From positions 1-48,515 of the forward strand of contig CAAEDK010000159.1 in NCBI GenBank assembly GCA_900754605.1: a stretch of 48,515 nt of DNA, written 5' to 3'. Both the position numbers and the translations under genes were made by a program. The stretch is from an uncultured Oscillospiraceae bacterium. GTDB taxonomy: Bacteria > Bacillota_A > Clostridia > Oscillospirales > Oscillospiraceae. Positions within the stretch are counted from its first letter, which is position 1, and every line of letters begins with the position of its first letter. The notes beneath the pieces were generated by a model. It had not been told where the DNA came from. It made no database searches and saw nothing but the letters and a program-made list of their open reading frames with translations. Shown piece after piece: positions 7,145-15,934 of the stretch.

Positions 7145-9232
7145 CTATGCACGCTTTTCCTGCGGCTGAAGTGTAATGTTGCCAATGGCCTGTATCTGCA
7201 CATTGCTCGTGATTTCATTAAAGGAGAGCACATAGATGTCGGGATAGAATGTGGCGAGCATACGGCTGAGATAGACACGGATAATCTGGCTGGTCAGCAG
7301 AATGGGCGTTTGGGAGAGCTCCTCAAATTTCTTCCGCAGCTCTCCCACCTGCTGTACGATCTGCTGCACAATATCAGGGCTGAGCGCCAGATAGACGCCG
7401 TGCTCGTTCTTGGTCAGGGCGGCCAGTACCTTCTTTTCCAGCTCCGCGTCCAGCGTCACTACCCGAAGCTGCCCATTTTCGCAGAACTTCCGGGTAATGG
7501 TCCGTCCCAATGCACCGCGCACCTGTTCGGTGATCATGTCGATATCATGGGTCGTGGTACTGGCCTCCACCACCGCCTCCAGAATGGCCGCCAGATCCCG
7601 GATGGGGATGCCCTCCCGCAGCAGGCTGCGCAGGATCTTTTCCAGGTTGGCGTAGGAGATGACGTTGGGGATCACATCGGCCACCAGCTCCGGCTCCGTC
7701 TTTTTCAGATTCTCCACAAGCTGCAAGGTCTCCGAGCGGTTGAGCAGCTCATAGGCATGCTTTTTGATCGTCTCCGACAGGTGGGTAAGCATAACGGTCA
7801 GGGGTGTGATAACCGTATACCCGTAGATCTCCGCCATTTCCTTGTTCTCCGGCAAAATCCAGCGGGAGGGGATGCCGTAGGCCGGCTCCACCGTCTCAAT
7901 CCCGTCAATCGTCCCCGCCGGATTGGACGGCTCCAGTGCCAGATAATAGTCCACCAGAATCTCTCCCCGGGCCACCTCCTCCCCCCGGATTTTGATCACA
8001 TACTGGTTGGTTCCCAGCGCCGCACCGTCGTGGAGGCGGATAGAGGGGATGACAAAGCCCATATCCTGGGCATACTGCCGGCGGAATATCACAATGCGGC
8101 TGATCAGCTTGCCGCCGCTTTTCTCATCCACCAACGGGATCAGGCTGTAGCCGAATTCCATCTCGATCGGCTCCACCGCCAGGAGGGAATAGACATTGTT
8201 GATGTCCTTGAAGTAGTCGGTTTCGCTGGCCGCCTGAAGCTCCGGGGTGGCTGCCGCCTCCGGGGCGGGCTGTTCCTCCAGTGCCTTCTGCTCAGTGAGC
8301 TTCCGGTCGCTCAAGAAGCCGCCAATACCCAGGCCGCAGCCCACCAGCAGGAGCGGCGCCGTGGGAGCGCCGGGCACCAGCCCCAGCAGCGCTAAAATAA
8401 TGCCGGTGGCCAGGATCGCCCTGGGCTGGGCCTTAAACTGTCCCAGCACGTCGCTGTTCAGGCTGCCGTCCGACACGGAACGGGTGACGATCATACCGGT
8501 AGCGGTGGAGATCATCAGGGCCGGGAGCTGGGACACCAGACCGTCGCCGATGGTGGCGATGGAATACTGGTTCAAAACCGTAGCCAGATCTCCGCCGCCC
8601 TGCACGATGCCGATAATTAAGCCTGCCACAAAGTTGATGACCGTAATAATCAGCGACATGACGGCGTCGCCCTTGACGATCTTGGTTGCGCCGTCCATGG
8701 CGCCGTAGAAGTCGGCCTCCTTCTGGATCTTATAACGCCGCAGCCGGGCTTCCTTCTCGTCAATAAGGCCGGAGCTCAAATCCGCGTCGATGGCCATCTG
8801 CTTTCCGGGCATGGCGTCCAGCGTGAAGCGGGCGGCCACCTCGGAGACGCGCTCCGCTCCTTTGGTGATCACAATAAATTGCACCAGTACAATGATTAAG
8901 AAAATCAAAATTCCGATGACAATATTCCCCTGGGTAATCAGCGTACCGAAGGATTTGATTACCATACCCGCATCGCCGCCCTCGGAGAGGATCAGGCGTG
9001 TGGAGGATACGTTGAGGCCCAGGCGGAACAGGGTCGTTATCAGCAGCAGGGAGGGGAAGATAGAGAACTCCAGCGCCTCCGAGATGCTCATGGTGATCAT
9101 CAGAATCATGATGGAAATGGCAATGTTCAGTACAATCAGGATGTCCAGCGCCTGCTTGGGCAGCGGCACCACCAGAAAGAGAACGATGATCACGACCAGC
9201 AGCGATATGGAGTTGTTCAGTATCCGTCTCAT
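7145..9232 (-). CDS. flhA: Flagellar export gate protein FlhA
   Basis: 695 residues: an N-terminal membrane half with about eight hydrophobic segments (starting ISLLVVIIVLFLVVPLP) and the FHIPEP-type region FTLDAMPGKQMAIDADLSSGLIDE near residues 145-170, followed by a cytoplasmic domain with IRDLAAILEAVVEASTTT and the C-terminal chaperone-binding part. FlhA forms the nonameric ring of the export gate and channels proton flow. The usual clostridial neighbours flhF and flhG are absent: the stop is 20 bp from the fliA start. The FlhB gene is 29 bp upstream. Confidence 0.97.
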   Translation of the reverse strand: MRRILNNSISLLVVIIVLFLVVPLPKQALDILIVLNIAISIMILMITMSISEALEFSIFPSLLLITTLFRLGLNVSSTRLILSEGGDAGMVIKSFGTLITQGNIVIGILIFLIIVLVQFIVITKGAERVSEVAARFTLDAMPGKQMAIDADLSSGLIDEKEARLRRYKIQKEADFYGAMDGATKIVKGDAVMSLIITVINFVAGLIIGIVQGGGDLATVLNQYSIATIGDGLVSQLPALMISTATGMIVTRSVSDGSLNSDVLGQFKAQPRAILATGIILALLGLVPGAPTAPLLLVGCGLGIGGFLSDRKLTEQKALEEQPAPEAAATPELQAASETDYFKDINNVYSLLAVEPIEMEFGYSLIPLVDEKSGGKLISRIVIFRRQYAQDMGFVIPSIRLHDGAALGTNQYVIKIRGEEVARGEILVDYYLALEPSNPAGTIDGIETVEPAYGIPSRWILPENKEMAEIYGYTVITPLTVMLTHLSETIKKHAYELLNRSETLQLVENLKKTEPELVADVIPNVISYANLEKILRSLLREGIPIRDLAAILEAVVEASTTTHDIDMITEQVRGALGRTITRKFCENGQLRVVTLDAELEKKVLAALTKNEHGVYLALSPDIVQQIVQQVGELRKKFEELSQTPILLTSQIIRVYLSRMLATFYPDIYVLSFNEITSNVQIQAIGNITLQPQEKRA

Positions 9233-9261
9233 AACTCTCCAAGGCTCCTACTTTCTCGCCG

Positions 9262-10326
9262 CTACTTCAGCTTTTCATCCATGCGGTAGAGGTACACCAG
9301 CACCTCCGCCACGGCGTTATACAGCTCCGGCGGGATCTCCCGATTCAGCTCCGCCGTGGCATACAGCGCCCTGGCCAGCGGTACATTTTCAATAATGGCA
9401 ATGTGATGCTCCTCCGCCTTGCGCACAATGCGTCCGGCCAGCTCGTCCTGTCCCTTTGCCAGGACAATGGGCGCCCCATCCGTCTCAGGGCGGTAGCGCA
9501 GCGCCACTGCAAAGTGCGTCGGGTTTCGGATAACCACATCTGCCTTTGGCACCTGCTGCATCATACGGGATTGGGCCATCCTGCGCTGCACTTCTTTGAT
9601 CTTTCCCTTGACCTGGGGATCGCCTTCCATCTGTTTGTATTCCTCTTTGATCTCCTGTTTGGACATGCGCAACTGCCGCTCATAGTCCCACCACTGGTAA
9701 AACACGTCCGCGCCGGCCAGCACCACAAAGGCTATGGCGATCTGCATCACCATCTGGAAGCCCTCATCCACCAGATGGGCGCAGGCAACGGCCAGATCGG
9801 TGTGGAGATATTTCGTAAAGGTATCTACAATTCCCACCAGGAACTGATAGATCAGGAACAGCAGAACCGTTATCTTTAAAATCCCCTTCAGCGCCTCAAT
9901 GACGCTGCGCAGTGAAAACAGGCGCTTGATCCCCTGCAGGGGGTTAATCCGGCTGAACTTCGGCTTCAGCGCCTCCCCGGAAACCAACAGCTTGGTCTGG
10001 AAAAAGGTCGCCGCCACCGCTACCACCGCCGTAGTGGCCAGCAGCGGTCCCGCCGCAAACAGAAAGGTCTTCAGCATCTCCAGCACCAGGCCGCTCAGGT
10101 TGTCCTGCAATCCAGTGTGCGCCGCGCCGGCCACAAGCCCCATAGCGTACTGCAAAAAGCGGTAAATCTGCTCCACCATTGGCGTGGCAGTCAGCTTGAG
10201 TACAAAAAAGCTGGCCAGCAGCACCGCCACGGAAACTGCATCGTTGCTGAAAAAGACATTACCCTTTTTTCGCTCGTCTCTCCGCTTTTTAGGGGTTGCT
10301 TTTTCGGTTTTTGAACTGTCTGCCAA
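9262..10326 (-). CDS. flhB: Flagellar export switch protein FlhB
   Basis: 354 residues: four membrane segments (about 31-48, 90-112, 145-172 and 190-208), then a cytoplasmic domain with the autocleavage motif N268-P269-T270-H271. Cleavage between Asn and Pro switches export from rod/hook to filament subunits. The N-terminus SSKTEKATPKKRRDERKKGNV is typical. The start appears to be TTG at 10326, with no ATG near enough to give the conserved N-terminus. It is 7 bp from the fliR stop. Confidence 0.96.
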   Translation of the reverse strand: MADSSKTEKATPKKRRDERKKGNVFFSNDAVSVAVLLASFFVLKLTATPMVEQIYRFLQYAMGLVAGAAHTGLQDNLSGLVLEMLKTFLFAAGPLLATTAVVAVAATFFQTKLLVSGEALKPKFSRINPLQGIKRLFSLRSVIEALKGILKITVLLFLIYQFLVGIVDTFTKYLHTDLAVACAHLVDEGFQMVMQIAIAFVVLAGADVFYQWWDYERQLRMSKQEIKEEYKQMEGDPQVKGKIKEVQRRMAQSRMMQQVPKADVVIRNPTHFAVALRYRPETDGAPIVLAKGQDELAGRIVRKAEEHHIAIIENVPLARALYATAELNREIPPELYNAVAEVLVYLYRMDEKLK

Positions 10327-10333
10327 AGCCTTC

Positions 10334-11104
10334 TCACGCTCCCCCTATCAGGCGCAGTATCCGCCCCAGCTCCGAGAGCATGCCGCTCTCCAGCTCCAGC
10401 AGGAATTCGTTGATCGGCGTCAAGAGCAGAAAGAACAAAAGCAGCCCGATGATCACCTTCAGCTCGATATTGATGACAAAGGCGTTGATTTGCGGGATCG
10501 CCTTCATCAGCACCCCCATGCCTACCTCTCCCAGCAGCTCCGCTGCCAGGATCGGCATAGCCAGCTTTACCGCCAGGAGCATACAGGCGAGAAACAGCTC
10601 AATGACATAGGCGTAGACTCCATCGCCAAGGGCGGCAGCGCCATAGGGAACCAGCTCACCGGAGGTGGTCAGCAGGCGCATCAGGGTATAGTGTCCATTC
10701 TCCGCAAAGAAGTCCAGAATCAGCAGGATATTGAGCAGTGATGCAGTCACCGACAGGTTGGCCTGGCTGCTGGCGTCGTAGATCTGCGCCATTGTCATAC
10801 CCATCTGTGTGTCGATCACCTCTCCGCCGATCTGGACAACGGAAAACACCACCCGCATTACGAATCCCAGAACCAGGCCGATTCCCAGCTCCAGCAGAAG
10901 GCGAAACGCCAGCTCCACCAGGGTATCCGGCTGCGGCACCCCCGTCCCGGCCGTCCCAAAAACCAGAATGGAGAGCACCAGCGCCATACCGGTCTTGACC
11001 ATGGCCGGGAGATTGGAGCGTCCCAGCAGCGGGTTAAACAGGAGAAAGCCCGACATGCGCATAAAAATCAGTTCAAAGAGATAGAGCTGTGCCCAATCGA
11101 CCAT
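10334..11104 (-). CDS. fliR: Flagellar export channel protein FliR
   Basis: 256 residues, almost entirely hydrophobic, with LYLFELIFMRMSGFLLFNPLLGR at the start, the GEVIDTQMGMTMAQIYD segment in the middle, and LLLFFLLLTPI near the end. It forms the export channel with FliP and FliQ. ATG at 11104 (MVDWAQL) leaves an 11-bp gap after fliQ and gives the usual FliR N-terminus; an in-frame upstream extension of 22 codons would run into fliQ and is not supported. Confidence 0.95.
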   Translation of the reverse strand: MVDWAQLYLFELIFMRMSGFLLFNPLLGRSNLPAMVKTGMALVLSILVFGTAGTGVPQPDTLVELAFRLLLELGIGLVLGFVMRVVFSVVQIGGEVIDTQMGMTMAQIYDASSQANLSVTASLLNILLILDFFAENGHYTLMRLLTTSGELVPYGAAALGDGVYAYVIELFLACMLLAVKLAMPILAAELLGEVGMGVLMKAIPQINAFVINIELKVIIGLLLFFLLLTPINEFLLELESGMLSELGRILRLIGGA

Positions 11105-11115
11105 GTCCCACACCC

Positions 11116-11361
11116 TTACATCAGCGTAAACAGATACCGGCTGAAATCCAGCAGCGTCTCCAGCATCCATCCACCGCCCACCAGAAGTACAGCCACCACC
11201 ACGATCATCTTGAGGATAAACGAGAGGGACTGCTCATGGATCTGGGTTACCGCCTGAAAAATGGCGACCAGAATACCGACCAGCATGCTCAGAATCAGGA
11301 GCGGTGCGCCAATCCGAAGCGCGACGCCCACCCCTTCCCGCAAAATGTCAACTACTTCCAT
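11116..11361 (-). CDS. fliQ: Flagellar export channel protein FliQ
   Basis: An 81-residue protein with two hydrophobic hairpin helices (about 15-36 and 52-65) around AIFQAVTQIHEQSLSF, the conserved FliQ loop. Full length for the family. It is part of the FliP5Q4R1 channel. It lies between fliP (12 bp gap) and fliR. Confidence 0.96.
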   Translation of the reverse strand: MEVVDILREGVGVALRIGAPLLILSMLVGILVAIFQAVTQIHEQSLSFILKMIVVVAVLLVGGGWMLETLLDFSRYLFTLM

Positions 11362-11373
11362 ATTCGGATTCTC

Positions 11374-12033
11374 CTATCGGAAGCTCTGCACCAGGGTCGA
11401 GAACAGCAGCTCCCACCCATTCAGGGCGATAAACAGCAGCAGCTTGAACGGCATGGAGATCATACTGGGCGGAAGCATAATCATGCCCATGGACATCAGC
11501 GTGGAGGCCACGATTACATCAATCAGGACAAACGGGATGTACAGGTAAAATCCAATCAGGAAGGCATGCTTCAGCTCACTTGTCATAAAGGCCGGAACCA
11601 AAACCCGCAGCGGCAGCTCCGCGGCCGATGCCGCAGACGGCGTATCCAGTCCTGCCAGATCGCAGTAGAGCTTGAGCGAGCTCTCCTCCACCTGGCCTGC
11701 CATAAACTCCTTCAGGGGTTTCTCCGCCCGCTGCAAAAATTCCTCCTGGGTAATCTCCTCCGCAATATATGGCTCGTATGCGGTGGTCTGGATCTCACTG
11801 ATGACCGGAGACATGGTAAACAGCGTGAGAAACAGGGCGATGCCCACGAGGACCATATTAGGTGGATTCTGTTGCAGCCCCATGGCCGAGCGCAGAAAGG
11901 AGAAGGAGATAATGTACCTGGTAAAGGAGGTCATCATCACAACTGCGGAGGGCAGCAGGGTCAACAGGGTGGTCAGAAACAGGATCTGAAGGGTCTGTAC
12001 GTTCTCGCCATTTACATTGATCAGCGCATCCAC
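11374..12033 (-). CDS. fliP: Flagellar export channel protein FliP
   Basis: 219 residues with LPSAVVMMTSFTRYIISFSFLRSAMGLQQ-type FliP signature (key segment MTSFTRYIISFSFLR near residues 33-48) and the C-terminal pair of helices FVLIDVIVASTLMSMGMIML. It is somewhat shorter than the ~245-residue enterobacterial FliP because no separate cleavable signal peptide precedes the first helix. It assembles the export gate with FliO help, and fliO is next to it with a 3-bp gap. Confidence 0.95.
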   Translation of the reverse strand: MDALINVNGENVQTLQILFLTTLLTLLPSAVVMMTSFTRYIISFSFLRSAMGLQQNPPNMVLVGIALFLTLFTMSPVISEIQTTAYEPYIAEEITQEEFLQRAEKPLKEFMAGQVEESSLKLYCDLAGLDTPSAASAAELPLRVLVPAFMTSELKHAFLIGFYLYIPFVLIDVIVASTLMSMGMIMLPPSMISMPFKLLLFIALNGWELLFSTLVQSFR

Positions 12034-12036
12034 CGG

Positions 12037-12399
12037 TTATGGCCTCCTCTGTTGTTTCCGCTGCTCCAGCGCGCTGTGCAGCGCTTCCTGGAACCCCATC
12101 TTGGGCGCGGCGGCGCCGTCTGCGCCGCCCATCCAGGCCTCGGCCTCCTCGGCAGTGAGCTTTTCCAGACAGGTGATGCTCCCCTGAGTCACCCCCAGGA
12201 AATAATACGTTTCGCCCGCGCGGACCAGGAGGAGCCTTTGATCCTTTCCCACCGCCACCTGGTCCAAAATTGTAAGCATCCGCTTTCCCAGGCGGCTTGG
12301 ACCGCCGCCCTGTCCCCGTCCGGCAACATAGCGGGTAAACAGATAGGCCAGCACCAGGACGCCCAGAATTGCACAGATGGTCCAAAGCACTTCCGGCAT
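12037..12399 (-). CDS. fliO: Flagellar assembly protein FliO
   Basis: A 120-residue protein with one N-terminal membrane helix (about 5-22, ICAILGVLVLAYLFTRYV) and a small cytoplasmic domain containing MLTILDQVAVGKDQRLLLVRAGETYYFLGVT, the FliO/FliZ signature split here by family positions 41-72. FliO helps FliP assemble. It lies in the invariant fliOPQR order. Confidence 0.9.
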   Translation of the reverse strand: MPEVLWTICAILGVLVLAYLFTRYVAGRGQGGGPSRLGKRMLTILDQVAVGKDQRLLLVRAGETYYFLGVTQGSITCLEKLTAEEAEAWMGGADGAAAPKMGFQEALHSALEQRKQQRRP

Positions 12400-12412
12400 T
12401 GGCCCGCTCCCG

Positions 12413-12778
12413 TCAGGGATTCCCCAGGATGGAATTGACCGTTTTCATCAGGCGGTCCTCCTTGAAGGGCTTGACGATAAAATCCTTGATGCCGGCCTGT
12501 ACCGCCTCGACTACCATGGCCTCCTGGCCCATGGCGGAGCACATCACCACATTGGCCTTGTTGTCCTTGGCGCGGATGGCCTTCAGCGCCTCCAGTCCGT
12601 CCATGTTCGGCATGGTGATGTCCATCAGGACCAAATCCGGCTGGAGTTCAAAATACTTTTCCACAGCATCCTTGCCGTCCACCGCCTCGTGCAGGTCGGT
12701 AAAGCCATTCTTGGTCAGCGTGTCCCGGATCACCTTCCGCATGAAGGCTGCGTCGTCAACAATCAGAATCTTAGCCAT
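12413..12778 (-). CDS. cheY: Chemotaxis response regulator CheY
   Basis: A single 121-residue receiver domain: acidic pair D8-D9, phosphoacceptor D53 (VLMDITMPNMDG), switch residue S81, and K103 in KPFKEDR. CheA phosphorylates it and CheY-P binds the motor switch (FliM, and here possibly FliY). It lies directly after fliY within the C-ring gene group, as in Bacillus and Clostridium. Confidence 0.96.
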   Translation of the reverse strand: MAKILIVDDAAFMRKVIRDTLTKNGFTDLHEAVDGKDAVEKYFELQPDLVLMDITMPNMDGLEALKAIRAKDNKANVVMCSAMGQEAMVVEAVQAGIKDFIVKPFKEDRLMKTVNSILGNP

Positions 12779-12806
12779 GTTCTTAATCCCCTTTTTTATT
12801 TCAGTC

Positions 12807-14063
12807 TCACTTGAAGTTTGTCAGGCTCCACAGTTCCGGCTTCTGGAGTACCTCTGTGATACGCACGCCGAAGTTATCGTCGATAACCACTACGTCTCCC
12901 CGCGCAATGCACAGGCCGTTCACAAAGACATCCACCTGGTCTCCAGCCAGCTTGTCCAGAACAACCAGTGAGCCCTTGGAGAAGGTTAAAATATCCTCTA
13001 CCTTCCGGCGGGTCCGGCCAATCTCTACCGACACCTCCAGGGGTACGGACATAATCAGCTCCAGGTTTTCCTTCTGTTCGGCTCCCAGCGATTCCGCCGC
13101 AGCGAAATTGGGCAGCGCGACCGGCTTGCTGTTAATGACCCGCGGCTCCTGCACCGGGGGCTGATACACAGGCTGCTGATAAACCGGCTGGGGGGAGGCG
13201 GCCTGATAGGCCTGGGCCGGCTGGGGAGCTGGCTCCGGCGCCGGGGCTGCGGACATGCTGCCCATCAGCCGTTCGATCTCCTCCTGACTCATCTTTCCGC
13301 TGGAAGACGGAGCCGCGGCAGGCTCTGGAGCCGGTGTGGAAACACCGCCGCCCATCAGACGCTCAATTTCTTCCTGGCTCAGCTTCCCGCCTGCGCCGGA
13401 GGAGGGCTCCGGCTGTGCGGGCTGTGCCGCTGGGGTGGCATCCGCCTCTGCTTCCCCGGTGTCCTGAATGCCCATCCCAAAGCCAGCCAGCAGCTCCCGG
13501 GCCAGCTCCACGGACATGATATTGACAAACTCACTCTTGAGGACGCCCTCTATTTCCAGGATAAAGTGCACCGCCACCAGCATCCCGGTTTCGCTGTGGA
13601 AGCGCTCCCTTTTGATCTCCTCCAAATCATCCAGCGAGAAAGACTGGGGCGTTGAGATATTGACCGGACGCCCCAGAAAATCGGACAGAGCAGTGGAGGC
13701 CGCACCCATCATCTGGTTCATCAGCTCGCACACCGCACTGATCGTCAGCTCATTGAGCTCGAACTCCTCCTCTGGGATCTCGGTTCCCATCAGCAGCTCT
13801 ACAATTGCCTTCACATCGCTCCGCTTCAGCAGCATAATATTGCTGCCTTCCAGACCGGAGACATACTTGATTTCCACTCCGATGGCGGGCTCCAGCTCAC
13901 CCAGGGTAAACTCACTGATGGGTACCACTGTAACCTTCGGCGTCGTAATATCAACGCGGTGATCCAGCAGGTTGGAAACCGCAGTGGCAGAAGAGCCCAG
14001 ACTGATGTTCATCATTTCGCCGATGGCGTCCAATTCCATCGCGCTAAATATATTCTGCGCCAT
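12807..14063 (-). CDS. fliY: Motor switch phosphatase FliY (CheC-like domain, duplicated switch peptide, FliN domain)
   Basis: 418 residues. Residues 1-200 form a CheC-like phosphatase domain with two intact active-site motifs: D12/E16/N19 and S109/E113/N116. Residues 205-320 are a Pro/Ala/Gln-rich linker that contains two near-identical peptides, KLSQEEIERLMG (227-238) and KMSQEEIERLMG (257-268), which resemble the CheY-P-binding LSQxEID motif normally at the N-terminus of FliM or FliY. Residues 325-418 are the FliN/SpoA domain (LIMSVPLEVSVEIGRTRRKV, ILTFSKGSLVVLDKLAGDQV). FliY makes the C-ring with FliM and removes phosphate from CheY-P. The extreme N-terminus lacks its own LSQ peptide. Confidence 0.94.
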   Translation of the reverse strand: MAQNIFSAMELDAIGEMMNISLGSSATAVSNLLDHRVDITTPKVTVVPISEFTLGELEPAIGVEIKYVSGLEGSNIMLLKRSDVKAIVELLMGTEIPEEEFELNELTISAVCELMNQMMGAASTALSDFLGRPVNISTPQSFSLDDLEEIKRERFHSETGMLVAVHFILEIEGVLKSEFVNIMSVELARELLAGFGMGIQDTGEAEADATPAAQPAQPEPSSGAGGKLSQEEIERLMGGGVSTPAPEPAAAPSSSGKMSQEEIERLMGSMSAAPAPEPAPQPAQAYQAASPQPVYQQPVYQPPVQEPRVINSKPVALPNFAAAESLGAEQKENLELIMSVPLEVSVEIGRTRRKVEDILTFSKGSLVVLDKLAGDQVDVFVNGLCIARGDVVVIDDNFGVRITEVLQKPELWSLTNFK

Positions 14064-14068
14064 GTCGC

Positions 14069-15082
14069 TTATTCGTCCCTTCTTCCCTCGTTATAGTAGT
14101 TTTCCCCAATCTTCACTGCCATGGAGTTGTTCTGCACACCCAGCTTCCCACCAAACCATGGCTTTCCTCCAATATACAGATAGATGGGCTCGTCCTTCGG
14201 ATGTCCCAGGTCAATGACATCACCTATATTGAGGAAATAGGCATCTTGCAGCTTTACCTCGGTACGGCCCAGCTCGGCCGTGATCTCCAGCGTGGAATCC
14301 CGCAGTATATCCATGATTTCATCCGAGTTGTCCTCCCCACTCCCGTGTCCTGCCTGATTCAACGACACAATTCTGGAAAAAATATTGGTCAGCATCATTC
14401 CGGGCAGGCAGACATCAACACGGCCGGAGCAGTTTGGAAAGCGGATATTGATCCCAACAATAACAACCGTCTCATCCAGGCCAATGAGCTGTACCAGAGT
14501 CGGATTCGTCTCCACTCTGCGCAGCTTGAAATCCAACGCGATATAATTCTCCCAGCTTCCGCCCAGAACGGAAATCAGGTCTTTTACAATGCTTTCATAG
14601 AGCCTCAGCTCCAAATTGGTGAAATTGTAGCCGGCGGGAAGTCGGCTGTCCACATCTCCATCGCCGCCCATCAGGCGATCCATCATGCTCAGCATCAGCG
14701 TAGTGGAAAAGTGAAACAGCACCGGGGTCTCATCCGGCTGTACCTGCCCCTCCAGCTCTACACCTGCCAGGGACAACACGTCCCCCTCCAGCAACGCGTT
14801 GGAAAATTCGTAATAGCGCTGTTCCTCTACGGACTCCACATCTATCTCACAAGTGGTATGCAGCAGTCCATTGATTCTGGAGTTGATGATCCTGGTATAA
14901 TTTTCAAAGATTCCACTGAGCATTTTAAGCCGGTCTTTGGTGAACTTCCTTGGGCTGTAGAAATCATATTTACGGTATTTTTTCTCGGAACTGCTCTCTG
15001 CCTTCGCGGCCAAATCCATCTCGCCGTTGCGGGCCGCGTTCAGCAGAGCGTCAATTTGGCTCTGAGATAAAACTTCCGCCAT
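14069..15082 (-). CDS. fliM: Flagellar motor switch protein FliM
   Basis: 337 residues: N-terminal CheY-P-binding peptide MAEVLSQSQIDALLN, a middle domain with the GGxG-type loop (MDRLMGGDGDV), and the C-terminal SpoA domain (EITAELGRTEVKL, YLYIGGKPWFGGK). FliM sits on FliG and changes rotor direction on binding CheY-P. Of two nearby ATGs, 15082 is preferred because GAGGAGG lies 7 nt upstream; the other (15088) is too close to that site. The usual preceding gene fliL is absent: motB ends 51 bp upstream. Confidence 0.96.
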   Translation of the reverse strand: MAEVLSQSQIDALLNAARNGEMDLAAKAESSSEKKYRKYDFYSPRKFTKDRLKMLSGIFENYTRIINSRINGLLHTTCEIDVESVEEQRYYEFSNALLEGDVLSLAGVELEGQVQPDETPVLFHFSTTLMLSMMDRLMGGDGDVDSRLPAGYNFTNLELRLYESIVKDLISVLGGSWENYIALDFKLRRVETNPTLVQLIGLDETVVIVGINIRFPNCSGRVDVCLPGMMLTNIFSRIVSLNQAGHGSGEDNSDEIMDILRDSTLEITAELGRTEVKLQDAYFLNIGDVIDLGHPKDEPIYLYIGGKPWFGGKLGVQNNSMAVKIGENYYNEGRRDE

Positions 15083-15133
15083 CTTCATCCCTCCTCGGCA
15101 GAGTTTGGGCCTTCCCCCCGTCTCCCTGCACAC

Positions 15134-15901
15134 TCAAGGATTGGCAGAAGTACCGGTACTTTCCCGCATGGTATAATATTGTGTAATGTTATCTCCGGCC
15201 TCGTCGTCCAGGTCCAGCCCTGTGACAATCAGTTCCACACGCCGGTTTTCCGCACGCCCCGCAGAGGTGTCGTTGCTGGACACGGGACGCCACTCGCCAT
15301 AGCCCACGCTGACCAGCCGGGCCGGGTCAATTATGTCTTTTTCCTGTAGGTAAATAGTAACCACTGTGGCACGGTTGGAGGCCAGGAAGCGGTCCGCCGT
15401 GACGTTGTTCACCTGGCCGGGCACGGCCTGGGCGGTATGACCCAGGACACGGATCTCGTCGATGGAGCTGCTGACCTCTGAAATAATCTGGGAGACTTCG
15501 TCCAATACAACCTTGCCCTCATCCCGCAGTTCGTAGCTGTCTCCACTAAAAAACACGGTGTCGTCAAAGGAGATAAAGACGTAGCCGTTTCCTTCGCCCA
15601 GGGTCACCTGATTGGCCATTCCAGCCTGTTGGACATAGTCCTGCATCGCCTGGTAGAGCTCCTCCATGTCCTGGTCGATATCCTCCTGGGTTCCGGTTCC
15701 CTCACCCCCGGACGCGGAGGGGGGCTGGGTTTCCGTCACCTCCTCGGTGGGGTTAAAGGACTGTACGAGCGCAATCCACTTTTCCTTGTCCAGGGTAGAC
15801 ATGGAGTAGAGCATGACAAAAAAGCACAGCAATAAGGTCACCATATCGCCGTAGGTATCCATCCAGTTGGCACCGCCGCCGCCGCTTTTTTTCTTTTTCA
15901 T
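15134..15901 (-). CDS. motB: Stator protein MotB
   Basis: 255 residues: basic N-terminus, one membrane helix with the ion-binding Asp D19 (TYGDMVTLLLCFFVMLYSMST as a family region, residues 16-36), then a periplasmic OmpA-like peptidoglycan-binding domain (VLGHTAQAVPG, ASNRATVV, VGYGEWRPV, ENRRVEL). It anchors the MotA4-5/MotB2 stator to the cell wall. Coupling ion (H+ or Na+) cannot be decided from these residues alone. It follows motA by 33 bp. Confidence 0.95.
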   Translation of the reverse strand: MKKKKSGGGGANWMDTYGDMVTLLLCFFVMLYSMSTLDKEKWIALVQSFNPTEEVTETQPPSASGGEGTGTQEDIDQDMEELYQAMQDYVQQAGMANQVTLGEGNGYVFISFDDTVFFSGDSYELRDEGKVVLDEVSQIISEVSSSIDEIRVLGHTAQAVPGQVNNVTADRFLASNRATVVTIYLQEKDIIDPARLVSVGYGEWRPVSSNDTSAGRAENRRVELIVTGLDLDDEAGDNITQYYTMRESTGTSANP

Positions 15902-15934
15902 CGTGGGTACCGCCTCCCTGAAGCAAGCCGCGGC

